DNA of 49,161 bases from Clostridiisalibacter paucivorans DSM 22131. Lineage in GTDB: Bacteria > Bacillota > Clostridia > Tissierellales > Clostridiisalibacteraceae. The stretch is taken from positions 1-49,161 of the forward strand of contig NZ_JHVL01000017.1 in the NCBI RefSeq assembly GCF_000620125.1, in the 5' to 3' direction. The notes beneath the pieces are model-generated. The model did no database searches, was not told where the DNA came from, and saw only the letters and a program-made list of their open reading frames with translations. Each line of letters starts with the position of its first letter. Position 1 is the stretch's first letter. Shown piece after piece: positions 35,616 through 45,150 of the stretch. A program made the position numbers and the translations under genes.

Positions 35616-37856
35616 ATGAATAGATTCACAAAAAATATGAGATATATGTTTATTCTTTTTTATTGTATTAGTATTTTATTTACTATATCCTGCTCAAAAA
35701 GTGGGGTTAATGAAGAAGAAACTTTTGCTGAGAGAGAGTCTGTATATGATGCAAAGAATGAGATAGAGGAGAGTTTAAAAAGATTAAAAGAAGATAAAAA
35801 GGCATATTTGATTAAGGATATTAATACAGTAGAGAATATTATATCAATAACATTTGAAGGATTATCAGATAGAAAAACTACAGATAAACTTTTAGATGTG
35901 CTTGATAAGCATGGGATTCAGTCTATTTTTTTTGTTTCAGGCATTAAAAGTGCAGAAGATCCGGAAAATATAAAAAACATCGTAAATAGAGGACAAAAAA
36001 TTGGAAATTTCACATTGAATGCCAATAAGGAGATGCATAGGTATAGTAATACAGAGCTAGTGGAGGATTTTTCTCGTACCAATGTTATTTTAAGTCAAAT
36101 ATCAGGAGAAATTCCAAAGTATTTAAAGTGCAATGTTACAAAATATAATGATGAAATATTAAAATCTGCCAGTGCATCTGGACTGGAGGCCATAATAGAT
36201 AATAAACGTTTTTTAAATTATCAAAGTTTTTCTTCTAAGGAAGATGCTAAGCATTATGTGAAAGGGATCGAAAAGGGTGCTATTATATCCATCAAAGTTG
36301 ACAGTGTATTGGATCAATCGGAATATGGCATTAACAAACCACAAGAGGAAAAGTTAGATGATAAAGAAGTAGTTAAAGATTTTCAGCAAGAAATAGAAAA
36401 AAAAGATGTGAAATCCATTAGTAAAGAGGAAATATTGATAAAAAATGTAGATATGTTGCTAAGTGAATTAAAAGAAGAGGATTATAAAATAATTCCCATA
36501 GATCAGTTTATGTCCCATGAAGATGCAGATTTTAATATTGATTTCAATAAAATACGACAATCTAATAATGGTGTATTAGCACCTGTTATAACTAATATAA
36601 ATACAACTCAGAAGGATTTGGCATTGACATTTAGGTATATTAATGATGAAGAGATGGTATCTAAGGTATTAGATACTTTAGATAAAAAGGGCACTAACGC
36701 AACTTTTATTGTTACAGGGAATGAAATAATAGAATATGAAAAAAGAATACAACGAATTTTAAAACGTGGACATGCTGTCGCCAATGGTGGAATGAACAAT
36801 GATGTGATGACAGAAAAATCGTTTAACCAAATTGCCTTTGATATATATAAATGTGATAAACTTCTCAAGGATAAATTTGGTGTAAAGAATAATTTATTCA
36901 TGCCAGCTTACGGTCAAGTAAATGATACAGTGTTAGAAGCAGCTTCAGCTCTTAACCATATAGTAGTTACGTATAATAAAAATCCCATAACTAATGAGAA
37001 CATGTCTATTAAAGAAATATTAAAATATTTTGAGAACAAATTTCGAAGAGGTGATATTTTATATTTTCGATTAGATTTATATCAAAATTTAGACAAGGTA
37101 TTGGAAAAGATTATAAATAGGGTGGAAAAATCTAATTATGGTTTTGAATCAGTAGAGAATTTGTATAGTAATAGATTTGAAACACGTCCTTTAAAGAATA
37201 TACCTGGATGGGATGCTGTAAAAATGACTAAAGATTATGATTCAGATTTGGATGCTAGTGAAAAGGTTATAAACACTATACCAGTAGAGACAAAAACAGT
37301 CTTTATAACCTTTGATGATTGGGGAATGGACCCAACAATTACTAATATACTTGATACACTGAATAAATATGAGGTCAAAGCTAGCTTTTTCTTAAGGGTA
37401 GATGGAGTCGATTTAAACCCCAATCTAGCAAGGGCAATATCTGAAGCTGGACATGATATAGGCAATCATACTTATTCCCATGAGGAAATACCTGATATGA
37501 GTCCAGAAGATCTACTGAAGGATATTGTGAAGGGTCATCAAAGTCTCACAAAGGCCATAAATAGACAACCAGAACTGCTCTTTAGACCACCTAGATTAAT
37601 TACAGATAATACATCTTTAAATGCCATATTGGCATCGGGATTTGAATACATCGTGATAGGAGATATAAATACCCATGACTATAAATTACCAGCAAATGAA
37701 GTTGTAGAAAATGTTCTAAACAACGTACAGCCAGGAAGTATAATTGTAATGCATCTAAATGATACTGCCAGTGCTTCAGAGGCATTACCTATTATTATTG
37801 AAAAATTGAGGAAACAGGGCTATAACTTTGGCAAATTGAGTCAGTATTTGAATTAA
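35616..37856 (+). CDS. Triple NodB-fold lipoprotein, polysaccharide deacetylase
   Basis: 746 residues. A lipoprotein-like signal (ISILFTISC, Cys near 27) puts it outside the membrane. Three tandem polysaccharide-deacetylase domains follow. The third (about 555-745) has every catalytic motif: TFDDWG (general base and metal Asp), NHTYSHEE (H-x3-H), FRPPR and IIVMHLND. The first (about 70-165) has TFEGLS and NFTLNANK in those places, and the second (about 330-490) TFRYIND and NGGMNND, so both lack the metal ligands and should be inactive. They may bind substrate. The gene is 13 bases before the synthase, so one deacetylase acts on the polymer made next door (inference). Confidence 0.9.
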   Translation: MNRFTKNMRYMFILFYCISILFTISCSKSGVNEEETFAERESVYDAKNEIEESLKRLKEDKKAYLIKDINTVENIISITFEGLSDRKTTDKLLDVLDKHGIQSIFFVSGIKSAEDPENIKNIVNRGQKIGNFTLNANKEMHRYSNTELVEDFSRTNVILSQISGEIPKYLKCNVTKYNDEILKSASASGLEAIIDNKRFLNYQSFSSKEDAKHYVKGIEKGAIISIKVDSVLDQSEYGINKPQEEKLDDKEVVKDFQQEIEKKDVKSISKEEILIKNVDMLLSELKEEDYKIIPIDQFMSHEDADFNIDFNKIRQSNNGVLAPVITNINTTQKDLALTFRYINDEEMVSKVLDTLDKKGTNATFIVTGNEIIEYEKRIQRILKRGHAVANGGMNNDVMTEKSFNQIAFDIYKCDKLLKDKFGVKNNLFMPAYGQVNDTVLEAASALNHIVVTYNKNPITNENMSIKEILKYFENKFRRGDILYFRLDLYQNLDKVLEKIINRVEKSNYGFESVENLYSNRFETRPLKNIPGWDAVKMTKDYDSDLDASEKVINTIPVETKTVFITFDDWGMDPTITNILDTLNKYEVKASFFLRVDGVDLNPNLARAISEAGHDIGNHTYSHEEIPDMSPEDLLKDIVKGHQSLTKAINRQPELLFRPPRLITDNTSLNAILASGFEYIVIGDINTHDYKLPANEVVENVLNNVQPGSIIVMHLNDTASASEALPIIIEKLRKQGYNFGKLSQYLN

Positions 37857-37869
37857 GAGGAGATTTTAT

Positions 37870-39690
37870 ATGAAGATTAAAGACGTTTTTTTAAAACCTA
37901 AACCAGATAGAAGAATTTTGCCCAATGTACCAGATGCAGAAAAAATAAGAAATAATATAGATAGAAGGGGCTCGAGGAAAGAAAATTCCAGTGTTGAAAA
38001 TGCAAAAAAAATAAATGAAATGGGTACTCGATATTTAAATACTTATAAAGTACAAGGAACTTTTATTGCTAAAGATAAATCAATAGTAAATTATACATTT
38101 AATAGTGTGGATATTTCTGGCACAGGTATTCTTTTAGAGATAGATAGTGAGAAACAGCTTGAAACTATAAAGTCAGCAGAGAAGATAAAGTTGAAATTTG
38201 AAATTATACCAGGGACTATGCCAGAAGGATATGAGACAAAGATTGATATTTCATCTAGATTTATTCGTACTGTTAAGTCAGATGATGGGAAGATATATTG
38301 TGGATTTGAATTTTCTGAGACCCTCGCAGAATATATAAATAGAAAAAAAGATCGATATACCCTTTTCATGTCTAGTCTATTATTATTGTTTATTTCTTTA
38401 GTTATAGTGTTGATGCGTACTGAAAGTATAATATATTTTAAATTTAATAAATATCTTTACTTGTACAGTATTATTGCAGCAGTATTTTTATTGAGTAGAT
38501 ATTTTATTGGTACCCTATATCGATCTATGAAAATAAATCCAGAATTTACACCTGGTGTTACTATTGTTATACCTTGCTTTAATGAAGAAAAATGGATAGA
38601 AAATACCATAAGAAGTTGTATGAATCAAGATTATCCCATAGATAAGTTAGAGGTTATAGTTGTTGATGATAGTTCCAATGACAATTCATTGGAAAGGATT
38701 CGCAATATAGTTGAAAGGATTCATAATGAAGCAGATAGATTTAAGACAAAGGAGAGGTTGAAGTATATTGCACAGGAAAAAAATATGGGCAAAAGAGAGG
38801 CATTATCTCAAGGAATAAGGATGTCCAAGCATGAATTACTTGTTTTTGTAGATTCTGATAGTTTTTTAGATCCCTTTGCAATTAGGAATTTAGTTCAACC
38901 TTTTCAAGATCCTAAAATGGGAGGGGTATCTGGAAGGACTGATGTTGCAAATACCTATACCAATGTTTTAACGAAGATGCAATCAGTTAGATATTATATT
39001 GCATTTAGAATTATGAAGGCAGCAGAGGCATATTTTGATACAGTAACTTGTCTTTCAGGTCCATTGTCTTGCTATAGGAAAGATATTATTGAAGAAAATA
39101 TGGACGACTGGTTAAATCAAAAGTTTTTAGGCCAACGGGCTACTTTTGGAGATGATAGAAGTCTAACAAATTTTGTATTGAAAAATCATAGAACCAGTTA
39201 CCAAGATACAGCTGTATGTTCAACCATTGTTCCAAACACATATAAGATGTTTTTAAAGCAACAAATGCGTTGGAAGCGTTCGTGGTTGAGAGAGTCTATT
39301 ATAGCAGCTAAATATATGTGGAAAAAAGAGCCCTTTGCATCTTTATTTTTCTATATGGGACTTATAGTACCCATAGCTGCACCTATTATTGTATTATATA
39401 ATTTAATATATGTTCCAATTGTATATCGCTTCATTCCATCAACTTTTTTAATGGGACTCTTAATGATGTCTTTATTGATGAGTTTTACCCAGTTGTTGTT
39501 TAGAAAAAGCACAACATGGGTTTTTGGTATGTTCTTTTGTCTTTACTATGAAGCAGTATTATTATGGCAGATGCCCATAGCATGGGTGACATTTTGGAAG
39601 TCCACATGGGGAACTCGTATGACTCCAGAAGATATAAAAGAAAGAGAAAAGAAGGAAAAGAAAAGAAAGAAAAAAGAGAGGGCAATATAA
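37870..39690 (+). CDS. PilZ-GT2 membrane polysaccharide synthase
   Basis: 606 residues, an IcaA/BcsA-like processive glycosyltransferase. A PilZ domain (about 50-160) has DISGTG (DxSxxG at 81-86). The usual Arg pair is unclear: R54 is in place but the second Arg seems replaced by Thr58, unless RRGSR at 32-36 serves. Two membrane helices (about 160-215) lead to the catalytic domain with VTIVIPCFNEEKW, VVDDSS, FVDSDSF (metal Asp pair), and QQMRWKRSW (QxxRW). About four helices follow. The domain would polymerise a sugar nucleotide at the membrane and push the chain out, under c-di-GMP control. A PNAG-like product is suggested by the deacetylase and GH18-like neighbours. Confidence 0.92.
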   Translation: MKIKDVFLKPKPDRRILPNVPDAEKIRNNIDRRGSRKENSSVENAKKINEMGTRYLNTYKVQGTFIAKDKSIVNYTFNSVDISGTGILLEIDSEKQLETIKSAEKIKLKFEIIPGTMPEGYETKIDISSRFIRTVKSDDGKIYCGFEFSETLAEYINRKKDRYTLFMSSLLLLFISLVIVLMRTESIIYFKFNKYLYLYSIIAAVFLLSRYFIGTLYRSMKINPEFTPGVTIVIPCFNEEKWIENTIRSCMNQDYPIDKLEVIVVDDSSNDNSLERIRNIVERIHNEADRFKTKERLKYIAQEKNMGKREALSQGIRMSKHELLVFVDSDSFLDPFAIRNLVQPFQDPKMGGVSGRTDVANTYTNVLTKMQSVRYYIAFRIMKAAEAYFDTVTCLSGPLSCYRKDIIEENMDDWLNQKFLGQRATFGDDRSLTNFVLKNHRTSYQDTAVCSTIVPNTYKMFLKQQMRWKRSWLRESIIAAKYMWKKEPFASLFFYMGLIVPIAAPIIVLYNLIYVPIVYRFIPSTFLMGLLMMSLLMSFTQLLFRKSTTWVFGMFFCLYYEAVLLWQMPIAWVTFWKSTWGTRMTPEDIKEREKKEKKRKKKERAI

Positions 39691-39693
39691 TAT

Positions 39694-41565
39694 ATGAAAA
39701 GACATGAATTCTCTCCAAGAAAGAAAGATCTAAAAAAAGTAATTCGAAGTATTATTCAGGGCATTATATTAATAGGGCTAATATGGTTGATTGTAGTGAC
39801 ATTATATCCAGCAAAGGGGTATGAGCATATTGATAAAGAGAAATATGTACAGACTAAAGATGGTTTTATTGCATTGTCATATTTTGGAGTAGATCGTACA
39901 GGTTCAGAGACTCTAATAAGTACTAATCGTCTTGAAAAGCATCTAAATGCATTAAAGGATTCTGGATATGTTACCATTACTCAACAAGATATTTTAAATT
40001 ATTATAATAATGATGAAAAGTTGCCGTCAAAAGGACTTTTTTTAATGTTTGAGGATGGAAGAAGAGACACTGCAATCTTCTCACAAAAGATATTAGAAAA
40101 ATTGAATTATAAATCCACTATATTGACATATGCACAGAATTTGGAGAAAAAAGACCCCAAATTTTTAGATGGTGATGATTTATTAGATATGGATAAAGGT
40201 GATTTTTGGGAATTTGGAACAAATGGTTATCGTCTAGAATTTATAAATGTATTTGATAGATATGGAAAATTTTTAAATAGGTTAAATAATAAAGAATTTC
40301 AGAGGATTTCACCCTATTTAGATCGAAGATATAATCATTATCTTATGGATTATATAAGGGATGAATATGGAGTACCAATGGAAGACTTTAAACAAATGCA
40401 ACAGAGAATAGCCTATGATTATGGACAGATAGATGAAGTTTATACAGAAATTATGGGAAGGGTTCCAATATTGTATACACTTATGCATGCTAATACAGGA
40501 CAATTTGGAACTAATGATAAAGTAAGTAATGAAAATGAAAAATGGATATACGATCTATTTAAAATAAATTTTAATAGGGAAGGAAATGCATTAAATACCA
40601 ACAAAGCATCCATTTATAATTTAAATAGACTTCAAGTTCAACCCTATTGGTATACCAATCATTTATTAATGAAAATATGGGATGATACAAAACAGGATGT
40701 GGCATTTATATCTGGAGATATGGAAAGGAAGTCATATTGGGATACTCTACTGGGACAATCAGAATTTATAAAAGATACAATTATCTTGACTTCTCTACCT
40801 AAAGATAGAGGTTTAATGTTTTTAAAGAATAGTAATAACTACAAAGATGTGAACCTTTCAGTGGAATTGAAAGGAAATAAAGTGGGTACCCAAACAATTT
40901 ATTTAAGAGCAGATGAAGGCTTGAAGAGTTATATATCTGTTCAGTTGAGAGATAATATTGTTTATATATGTGAAAAGATACAAGGAGAGAAACAAAGGAC
41001 ATTGTTTTCTGTAGATTTAAATGTACATGATGGGATAGATTTTCAATCTAAAGATGAAAATAGATTAGAGGCGGAAATTCAAGAATTAAATACAGAGATT
41101 AAGTATGCAGAGGATGCAGAAGAGGCTAAAGAGAAGGGAATATTGTTGAAAGAAAAGATGAAAGAAAAAGCCCAATCCATAGAAGATGGAAATACGGCTT
41201 ATATACCTGAAATAGAAATTTCTGAACCTGGAGATAGATTGTTTGATATTAATTTAATGGGAAATAAGATTAATATATATGTGGATGAAAAATTATTAGT
41301 TGAAAATTTACAAGTAGATATTTTGGGCAAAGGTGCTGTTTATTTAGAGTCTTCCTTTAGTGGGTATGGCTATAGTCAGAGAAATTTATCTGATGATGTC
41401 TATGATGGCGTTTTTAAGAACCTTGTGATAAAAAAGGCCGAGAGTCAATTGTCTAAAGATGGAGATGTGCTTTATGACAATAGATTGTCGGGTATGGTTA
41501 AGATAAAGTATAGTATAAAATCAAAGTGGGAATCTGTGCTTAATTGGTTTATAGAGACTTTGTAG
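39694..41565 (+). CDS. Degenerate deacetylase-like protein with beta-sandwich tail
   Basis: 623 residues beginning 3 bases after the synthase stop. One N-terminal membrane helix (about 20-38). Residues about 50-200 have the layout of IcaB/PgaB-type deacetylases, starting with FIALSYFGVDRTG, and GLFLMFEDGRRDT in place of the TFDDG motif (first Asp is Glu). Where H-x3-H is expected there is FGTNGYRLEF, so the metal-binding His pair is gone and activity is doubtful. The C-terminal half (about 370-600) is predicted beta-sandwich (LSVELKGNKVGTQTIYL), like LamG or family-1080 carbohydrate-binding modules. A role in holding or guiding the polymer is a reasonable guess. Confidence 0.75.
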   Translation: MKRHEFSPRKKDLKKVIRSIIQGIILIGLIWLIVVTLYPAKGYEHIDKEKYVQTKDGFIALSYFGVDRTGSETLISTNRLEKHLNALKDSGYVTITQQDILNYYNNDEKLPSKGLFLMFEDGRRDTAIFSQKILEKLNYKSTILTYAQNLEKKDPKFLDGDDLLDMDKGDFWEFGTNGYRLEFINVFDRYGKFLNRLNNKEFQRISPYLDRRYNHYLMDYIRDEYGVPMEDFKQMQQRIAYDYGQIDEVYTEIMGRVPILYTLMHANTGQFGTNDKVSNENEKWIYDLFKINFNREGNALNTNKASIYNLNRLQVQPYWYTNHLLMKIWDDTKQDVAFISGDMERKSYWDTLLGQSEFIKDTIILTSLPKDRGLMFLKNSNNYKDVNLSVELKGNKVGTQTIYLRADEGLKSYISVQLRDNIVYICEKIQGEKQRTLFSVDLNVHDGIDFQSKDENRLEAEIQELNTEIKYAEDAEEAKEKGILLKEKMKEKAQSIEDGNTAYIPEIEISEPGDRLFDINLMGNKINIYVDEKLLVENLQVDILGKGAVYLESSFSGYGYSQRNLSDDVYDGVFKNLVIKKAESQLSKDGDVLYDNRLSGMVKIKYSIKSKWESVLNWFIETL

Positions 41566-41597
41566 TCTCTACAATATGAGTATCTATGGGGGAAATA

Positions 41598-42647
41598 ATG
41601 AAAAAATCAATTATGTTTTTTTTAGCTATATGCATGATAGCTGTTATAATTATATGGTATACAGAAAATAGTAATGAAGATAAAGAAGACTTATATTTAT
41701 CGGTATGGAATGTGTATTGGGATACTGAAAATGTTGACTATGAGATAGAACTGTTACGAGATGCTGCAAAAGAGATATCTTATTTTGCAGCATACTTTGA
41801 TAGTAATAACAATATTTTTATTCCAGAGAAAACAGAAAAGACATTTGAATATACAAGTACTAATTTTAGTGGAAAAGATTATGATCATTACCTTACTATT
41901 GTGAATGACAAAATAAATATAGATGGTTCGTCGTCATTAAAGGATACAAAATTATTGTATGAATTATTTTTAAATGAAAAAACAATGGAAGAACATATTG
42001 AAGAGATTTTGAAATTGGTTATGGAAGAGGGATATGATGGAGTAGAGATAGATTACGAAAATATCAAAAAGGACATGGATTTATGGGATTTATTTGCTGA
42101 TTTTTGTAATAAGCTCTATTTTAGATTAGCAGAAAATAATATAAAGATGCGCATTGTATTGGGACCTACAGCACCTTTACAAGATATTAGACTTCCAGTT
42201 GGTCCTGATTATGTTATGATGTGTTATAATTTATATGGTAAACATAGTGGTCCTGGACCTAAAGCCGATGAGGGATTTATACTAGATTTAGTAGATAGGA
42301 TGGATTATATAGAAGGTAAAAAATATTTTGCATTTGCAACTGGAGGTTTTGACTGGGATAATCAAGGTGAAATATGGGCTATTACGGAAAAGGAAGCCAA
42401 GGATATACTAAAGAAGTATAATATAACGCCTAAAAGAGATGAAAAAAGTAAGAGTATTACGTTTAATTATATAGATGAAAATAATGTGGAGCATGAAGTA
42501 TGGTTTGCAGATGGAAAGACATTGACATTTTGGATGGATATTGTAAGAAAAAGAGGAAATAATAATTTTTCTCTTTGGAGACTCAATGGAAATACTGAAG
42601 AATCTTTATATAAGATTGATAAATATATAAAGACAGTTGAAATATGA
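41598..42647 (+). CDS. GH18-like membrane-anchored glycosidase
   Basis: 349 residues from the ATG at 41598, which has GGGGGA 6 bases upstream; the ATG at 41586 precedes that site. One N-terminal hydrophobic anchor. The family 18 active-site strand is present as YDGVEIDYENI (DxxExDxE with the acid Glu last), followed by MRIVLGPTAP, YVMMCYNLYG (Tyr after the strand) and the end FSLWRLNG. It resembles the YaaH-like branch of GH18. In the locus it would trim or modify a GlcNAc-containing polymer outside the cell, in the position of the hydrolase half of PgaB. Last gene before a terminator. Confidence 0.85.
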   Translation: MKKSIMFFLAICMIAVIIIWYTENSNEDKEDLYLSVWNVYWDTENVDYEIELLRDAAKEISYFAAYFDSNNNIFIPEKTEKTFEYTSTNFSGKDYDHYLTIVNDKINIDGSSSLKDTKLLYELFLNEKTMEEHIEEILKLVMEEGYDGVEIDYENIKKDMDLWDLFADFCNKLYFRLAENNIKMRIVLGPTAPLQDIRLPVGPDYVMMCYNLYGKHSGPGPKADEGFILDLVDRMDYIEGKKYFAFATGGFDWDNQGEIWAITEKEAKDILKKYNITPKRDEKSKSITFNYIDENNVEHEVWFADGKTLTFWMDIVRKRGNNNFSLWRLNGNTEESLYKIDKYIKTVEI

Positions 42648-42654
42648 AAACAAG

Positions 42655-42690
42655 ACAAAATAGTCAATTGAATATTGACTATTTTTTATT
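42655..42690 (+). terminator. Terminator after the polysaccharide locus
   Basis: AAAATAGTCAAT / ATTGACTATTTT, 12 bp, with a 5-nt loop and T run, beginning 9 bases after the GH18-like stop. Confidence 0.88.
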
Positions 42691-42747
42691 ATGTAAATGA
42701 AAAATGGGTAGAAATATAACTAAGTATTATATGAAAGGATGATATCT

Positions 42748-44196
42748 ATGTATGATATTGGTATAATAGGGGCAGGAGTTGTAGGAGCAGCTATTGCTAG
42801 AGAACTATCTAAATATGATTTGAAAGTCTGTTTAATCGAAAAGGATGAAGACGTTTCTATAGGGGCTTCAAAGGCAAATAGTGGTATTGTTCATGGTGGT
42901 TATGTTGGAAAATATGGCACTGAAAAAGGAGAACTCTGTATAAAGGGAAATAGTATGTTTGAAAGATTAGATAGAGAATTAAATTTTGGCTTTAAAAGAA
43001 CTGGAGCTATTGTTATAGGATTTGATAAAGATGATGAAGAAAAAATCCATGAACTTTATGAAAATGCTATAAAAGTAGGTCATAAAAAAGATGATATTGG
43101 AATAATATATAGTGACAAAATAAAAGAAATAGAGCCTCATATAAATGATGAAGTAAAAGTGGCATTCTATTGTAAAAGTGTAGGAGTGACATCACCCTAT
43201 GAAATGACCATAGCCCTTGTGGAGAATGCAATACAAAATGGCATAGATCTAAAACTCGAAACAGAAGTTTTAAATATAGGTCAAAAATCAGAGGGTTTTG
43301 TTATAGAAACCAATAGAGGTAATATAGCTACTAAATATATTATAAATGCTGCAGGTATTTATAGTGATAAAATAGCTAATATGGTAGGAATCGATAAATT
43401 TAAAATATTGCCAAGAAGAGGTCAGTATGTATTATTTGGAAAGGATCAGGGAGATCTTGTTAATACTGTAGTGTTTCAAACTCCAACAAAAAAGGGAAAG
43501 GGTATTTTAGTTACGACTACATACCATGGTAATTTCATGTTGGGACCTGATGCAGAAGATATAAATGAGAGAGAGGACATAGATACAACTATAGATGTCC
43601 TTGAGTATGTTGTTGAAACAGCAAGAAAATCTATACCTGATTTTAATATTAAGAGGGCACTTACTACTTTTTCTGGTATTAGAGCTAGAAGTAGTACTGG
43701 AGATTTTATAATAGAAGAAAGTGATGTTAGAGGATTTATAAATGTGGCAGGTATAGATTCACCAGGATTGACATCTTCACCAGCCATAGCAGAAAAGGTT
43801 ATAGGTATTTTAAAAGATGTTGGTGTGGAAATGGAAAAGAAAGATAAATTTGACAGCTATCGGACACCTATTATAGTAAAGAAAGATGGATTCAAAGGGA
43901 AAATAGATCATCATGACCCTGAAAAAAACATAATATGCAGATGTGAGAAAGTTACTGAGGCAGAAATAGTGGATGCTATGCATAGGGGTATACCTATTAA
44001 GTCTACAGATGCTATAAAAAGGAGAACTAGAGCTGGAATGGGTAATTGTCAAGGGGCTTTTTGTAGATCTAGAGTCAAAAAATTGATATCAAGGGAAGAG
44101 GGAATTGATATAGATAAAGTGACTGTAAGAGGTGCAAAGGCTTCACCTATTCCTCAAAGGGTAGATATTAAAGCTATAAGGAAAATCAACAAGTGA
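42748..44196 (+). CDS. FAD-dependent oxidoreductase with [2Fe-2S] BFD domain (GlpA-like), copy 1
   Basis: 482 residues from the ATG at 42748, preceded by AAGGATGAT; an earlier in-frame ATG at 42739 is less likely. A Rossmann FAD-binding start, IGIIGAGVVGAAIARELS, is followed by a DAO/GlpA-type domain with ANSGIVHGG and PRRGQYV, FSGIRARSSTGDFIIEES, and a C-terminal BFD-like domain with four Cys in CRCEKVTEAEI and GNCQGAFC. It probably oxidises glycerol-3-phosphate or a related 2-hydroxy acid and passes electrons via Fe-S. It lacks a GlpP-type leader of its own and precedes the glpP promoter. Confidence 0.88.
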   Translation: MYDIGIIGAGVVGAAIARELSKYDLKVCLIEKDEDVSIGASKANSGIVHGGYVGKYGTEKGELCIKGNSMFERLDRELNFGFKRTGAIVIGFDKDDEEKIHELYENAIKVGHKKDDIGIIYSDKIKEIEPHINDEVKVAFYCKSVGVTSPYEMTIALVENAIQNGIDLKLETEVLNIGQKSEGFVIETNRGNIATKYIINAAGIYSDKIANMVGIDKFKILPRRGQYVLFGKDQGDLVNTVVFQTPTKKGKGILVTTTYHGNFMLGPDAEDINEREDIDTTIDVLEYVVETARKSIPDFNIKRALTTFSGIRARSSTGDFIIEESDVRGFINVAGIDSPGLTSSPAIAEKVIGILKDVGVEMEKKDKFDSYRTPIIVKKDGFKGKIDHHDPEKNIICRCEKVTEAEIVDAMHRGIPIKSTDAIKRRTRAGMGNCQGAFCRSRVKKLISREEGIDIDKVTVRGAKASPIPQRVDIKAIRKINK

Positions 44197-44273
44197 TGGG
44201 CTATTATATAAAGTAAGATGAACATTGTACAGACTTTGTTAAAATAAAAACTTAATAAAAAACGCTACTTTTA

Positions 44274-44302
44274 TTTACAATCATACGATAAAATGTTATA
44301 AT
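44274..44302 (+). promoter_or_regulatory. Promoter of glpP-glpF
   Basis: TTTACA at 44274-44279, a 17-bp spacer and perfect TATAAT at 44297-44302. Transcripts would start near 44309 and include the terminator leader before glpP. Confidence 0.82.
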
Positions 44303-44340
44303 GTAATTGACGAAAAATTAAGAAAATATAATATTATGTA

Positions 44341-44402
44341 GAGACAAAGAGAGCGTGTAGAAAACCTATGGAATGATAGGCTTTTTTAGCACGCTTTTTT
44401 CT
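44341..44402 (+). promoter_or_regulatory. GlpP-type antitermination leader before glpP
   Basis: AGCGTG (44352-44357) pairs with CACGCT (44390-44395), with an inner CCTAT / ATAGG hairpin, then TTTTTT. It shares GAGACAAAGAGA and CCTATGGAATGATAGG with the leader at 47506-47572. GlpP with glycerol-3-phosphate is known to relieve such terminators, so this would be autoregulation (inference). Confidence 0.75.
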
Positions 44403-44479
44403 ATGTTTCTTGTTGACTATAAATGACATAATATCATAAAATTAGTATACATATACAAATATGATATAGGAGGTTAAAT

Positions 44480-45046
44480 ATGGCTACTAAATTTTTTACT
44501 AATATACATGAAAATCCTATAATAGCGGCAATAAATGACTTATCAACTTTAAATGAAGCATTGGATTGTCCTGTGGAAAATATATTTTTGCTTACAGGCA
44601 ATATATTAAACCTCAAGGAGATAGTATACAGATGTAAAGCAAAGGATAAGGGAGTTTTTGTACATATAGATTTAATGGAAGGATTCTCCAAAGATAAATG
44701 GAGTTTGGAATATATAGCTAATAATGTAGAGCCAGATGGAATAATTACAACAAAAAGTAATTTGGCAAGGGCATCTAAAGAGTTGAATATGTTTACTATC
44801 CAAAGGCTTTTTATATTGGATTCATTATCTTTAGATTCAGGGATAAAATTAATACAATCAGCAAGACCAGATGCAGTGGAAATTCTACCGGGCATAATGC
44901 CTAAGATAGTAAAAACAATACATGAAGAAACTAGAATACCAATAATAACAGGTGGACTGATAAAGGATAAGGAAGATGTGATTGGAAGTCTTAATGCAGG
45001 AGCAGTAGGCATATCTACAAGCAATAAGAAGGTATGGTATATGTAA
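44480..45046 (+). CDS. glpP: Glycerol-3-phosphate-responsive antiterminator GlpP
   Basis: 188 residues, the usual family length. A TIM-barrel-like protein: NPIIAAINDLSTLNEAL at the N-terminus, HIDLMEGFSKD, PDGIITTKSNL, PDAVEILPGIMPKIVK and the phosphate-loop-like end IPIITGGLIKDKEDV. In Bacillota it binds glycerol-3-phosphate and prevents termination in glp mRNA leaders. The ATG follows AGGAGG. The two matching leaders in this window are the obvious targets, one before glpP itself and one before the second oxidoreductase. Confidence 0.95.
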   Translation: MATKFFTNIHENPIIAAINDLSTLNEALDCPVENIFLLTGNILNLKEIVYRCKAKDKGVFVHIDLMEGFSKDKWSLEYIANNVEPDGIITTKSNLARASKELNMFTIQRLFILDSLSLDSGIKLIQSARPDAVEILPGIMPKIVKTIHEETRIPIITGGLIKDKEDVIGSLNAGAVGISTSNKKVWYM

Positions 45047-45150
45047 GAGCGAAGGGAGGTGGAAATAACAATATTGCATCATAATTGTATCATAGACTTA
45101 ATAAGTAGCTGTGGGTAAGTTAAAAATTAAAAAAAGGGGAGGAAGATTTT

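Noticed and set aside
44434-45024. Minus-strand open frame of 196 codons opposite glpP
   Set aside because: Complete glpP occupies the other strand with family motifs; the minus-strand frame has no recognisable protein or ribosome site.
45059-45118. Short frame after glpP starting at a GTG or TTG and ending in TAA
   Set aside because: The strong purine site is there, but the GTG overlaps it and the TTG is too far; 14-20 residues with no features. Not enough to call a leader peptide.
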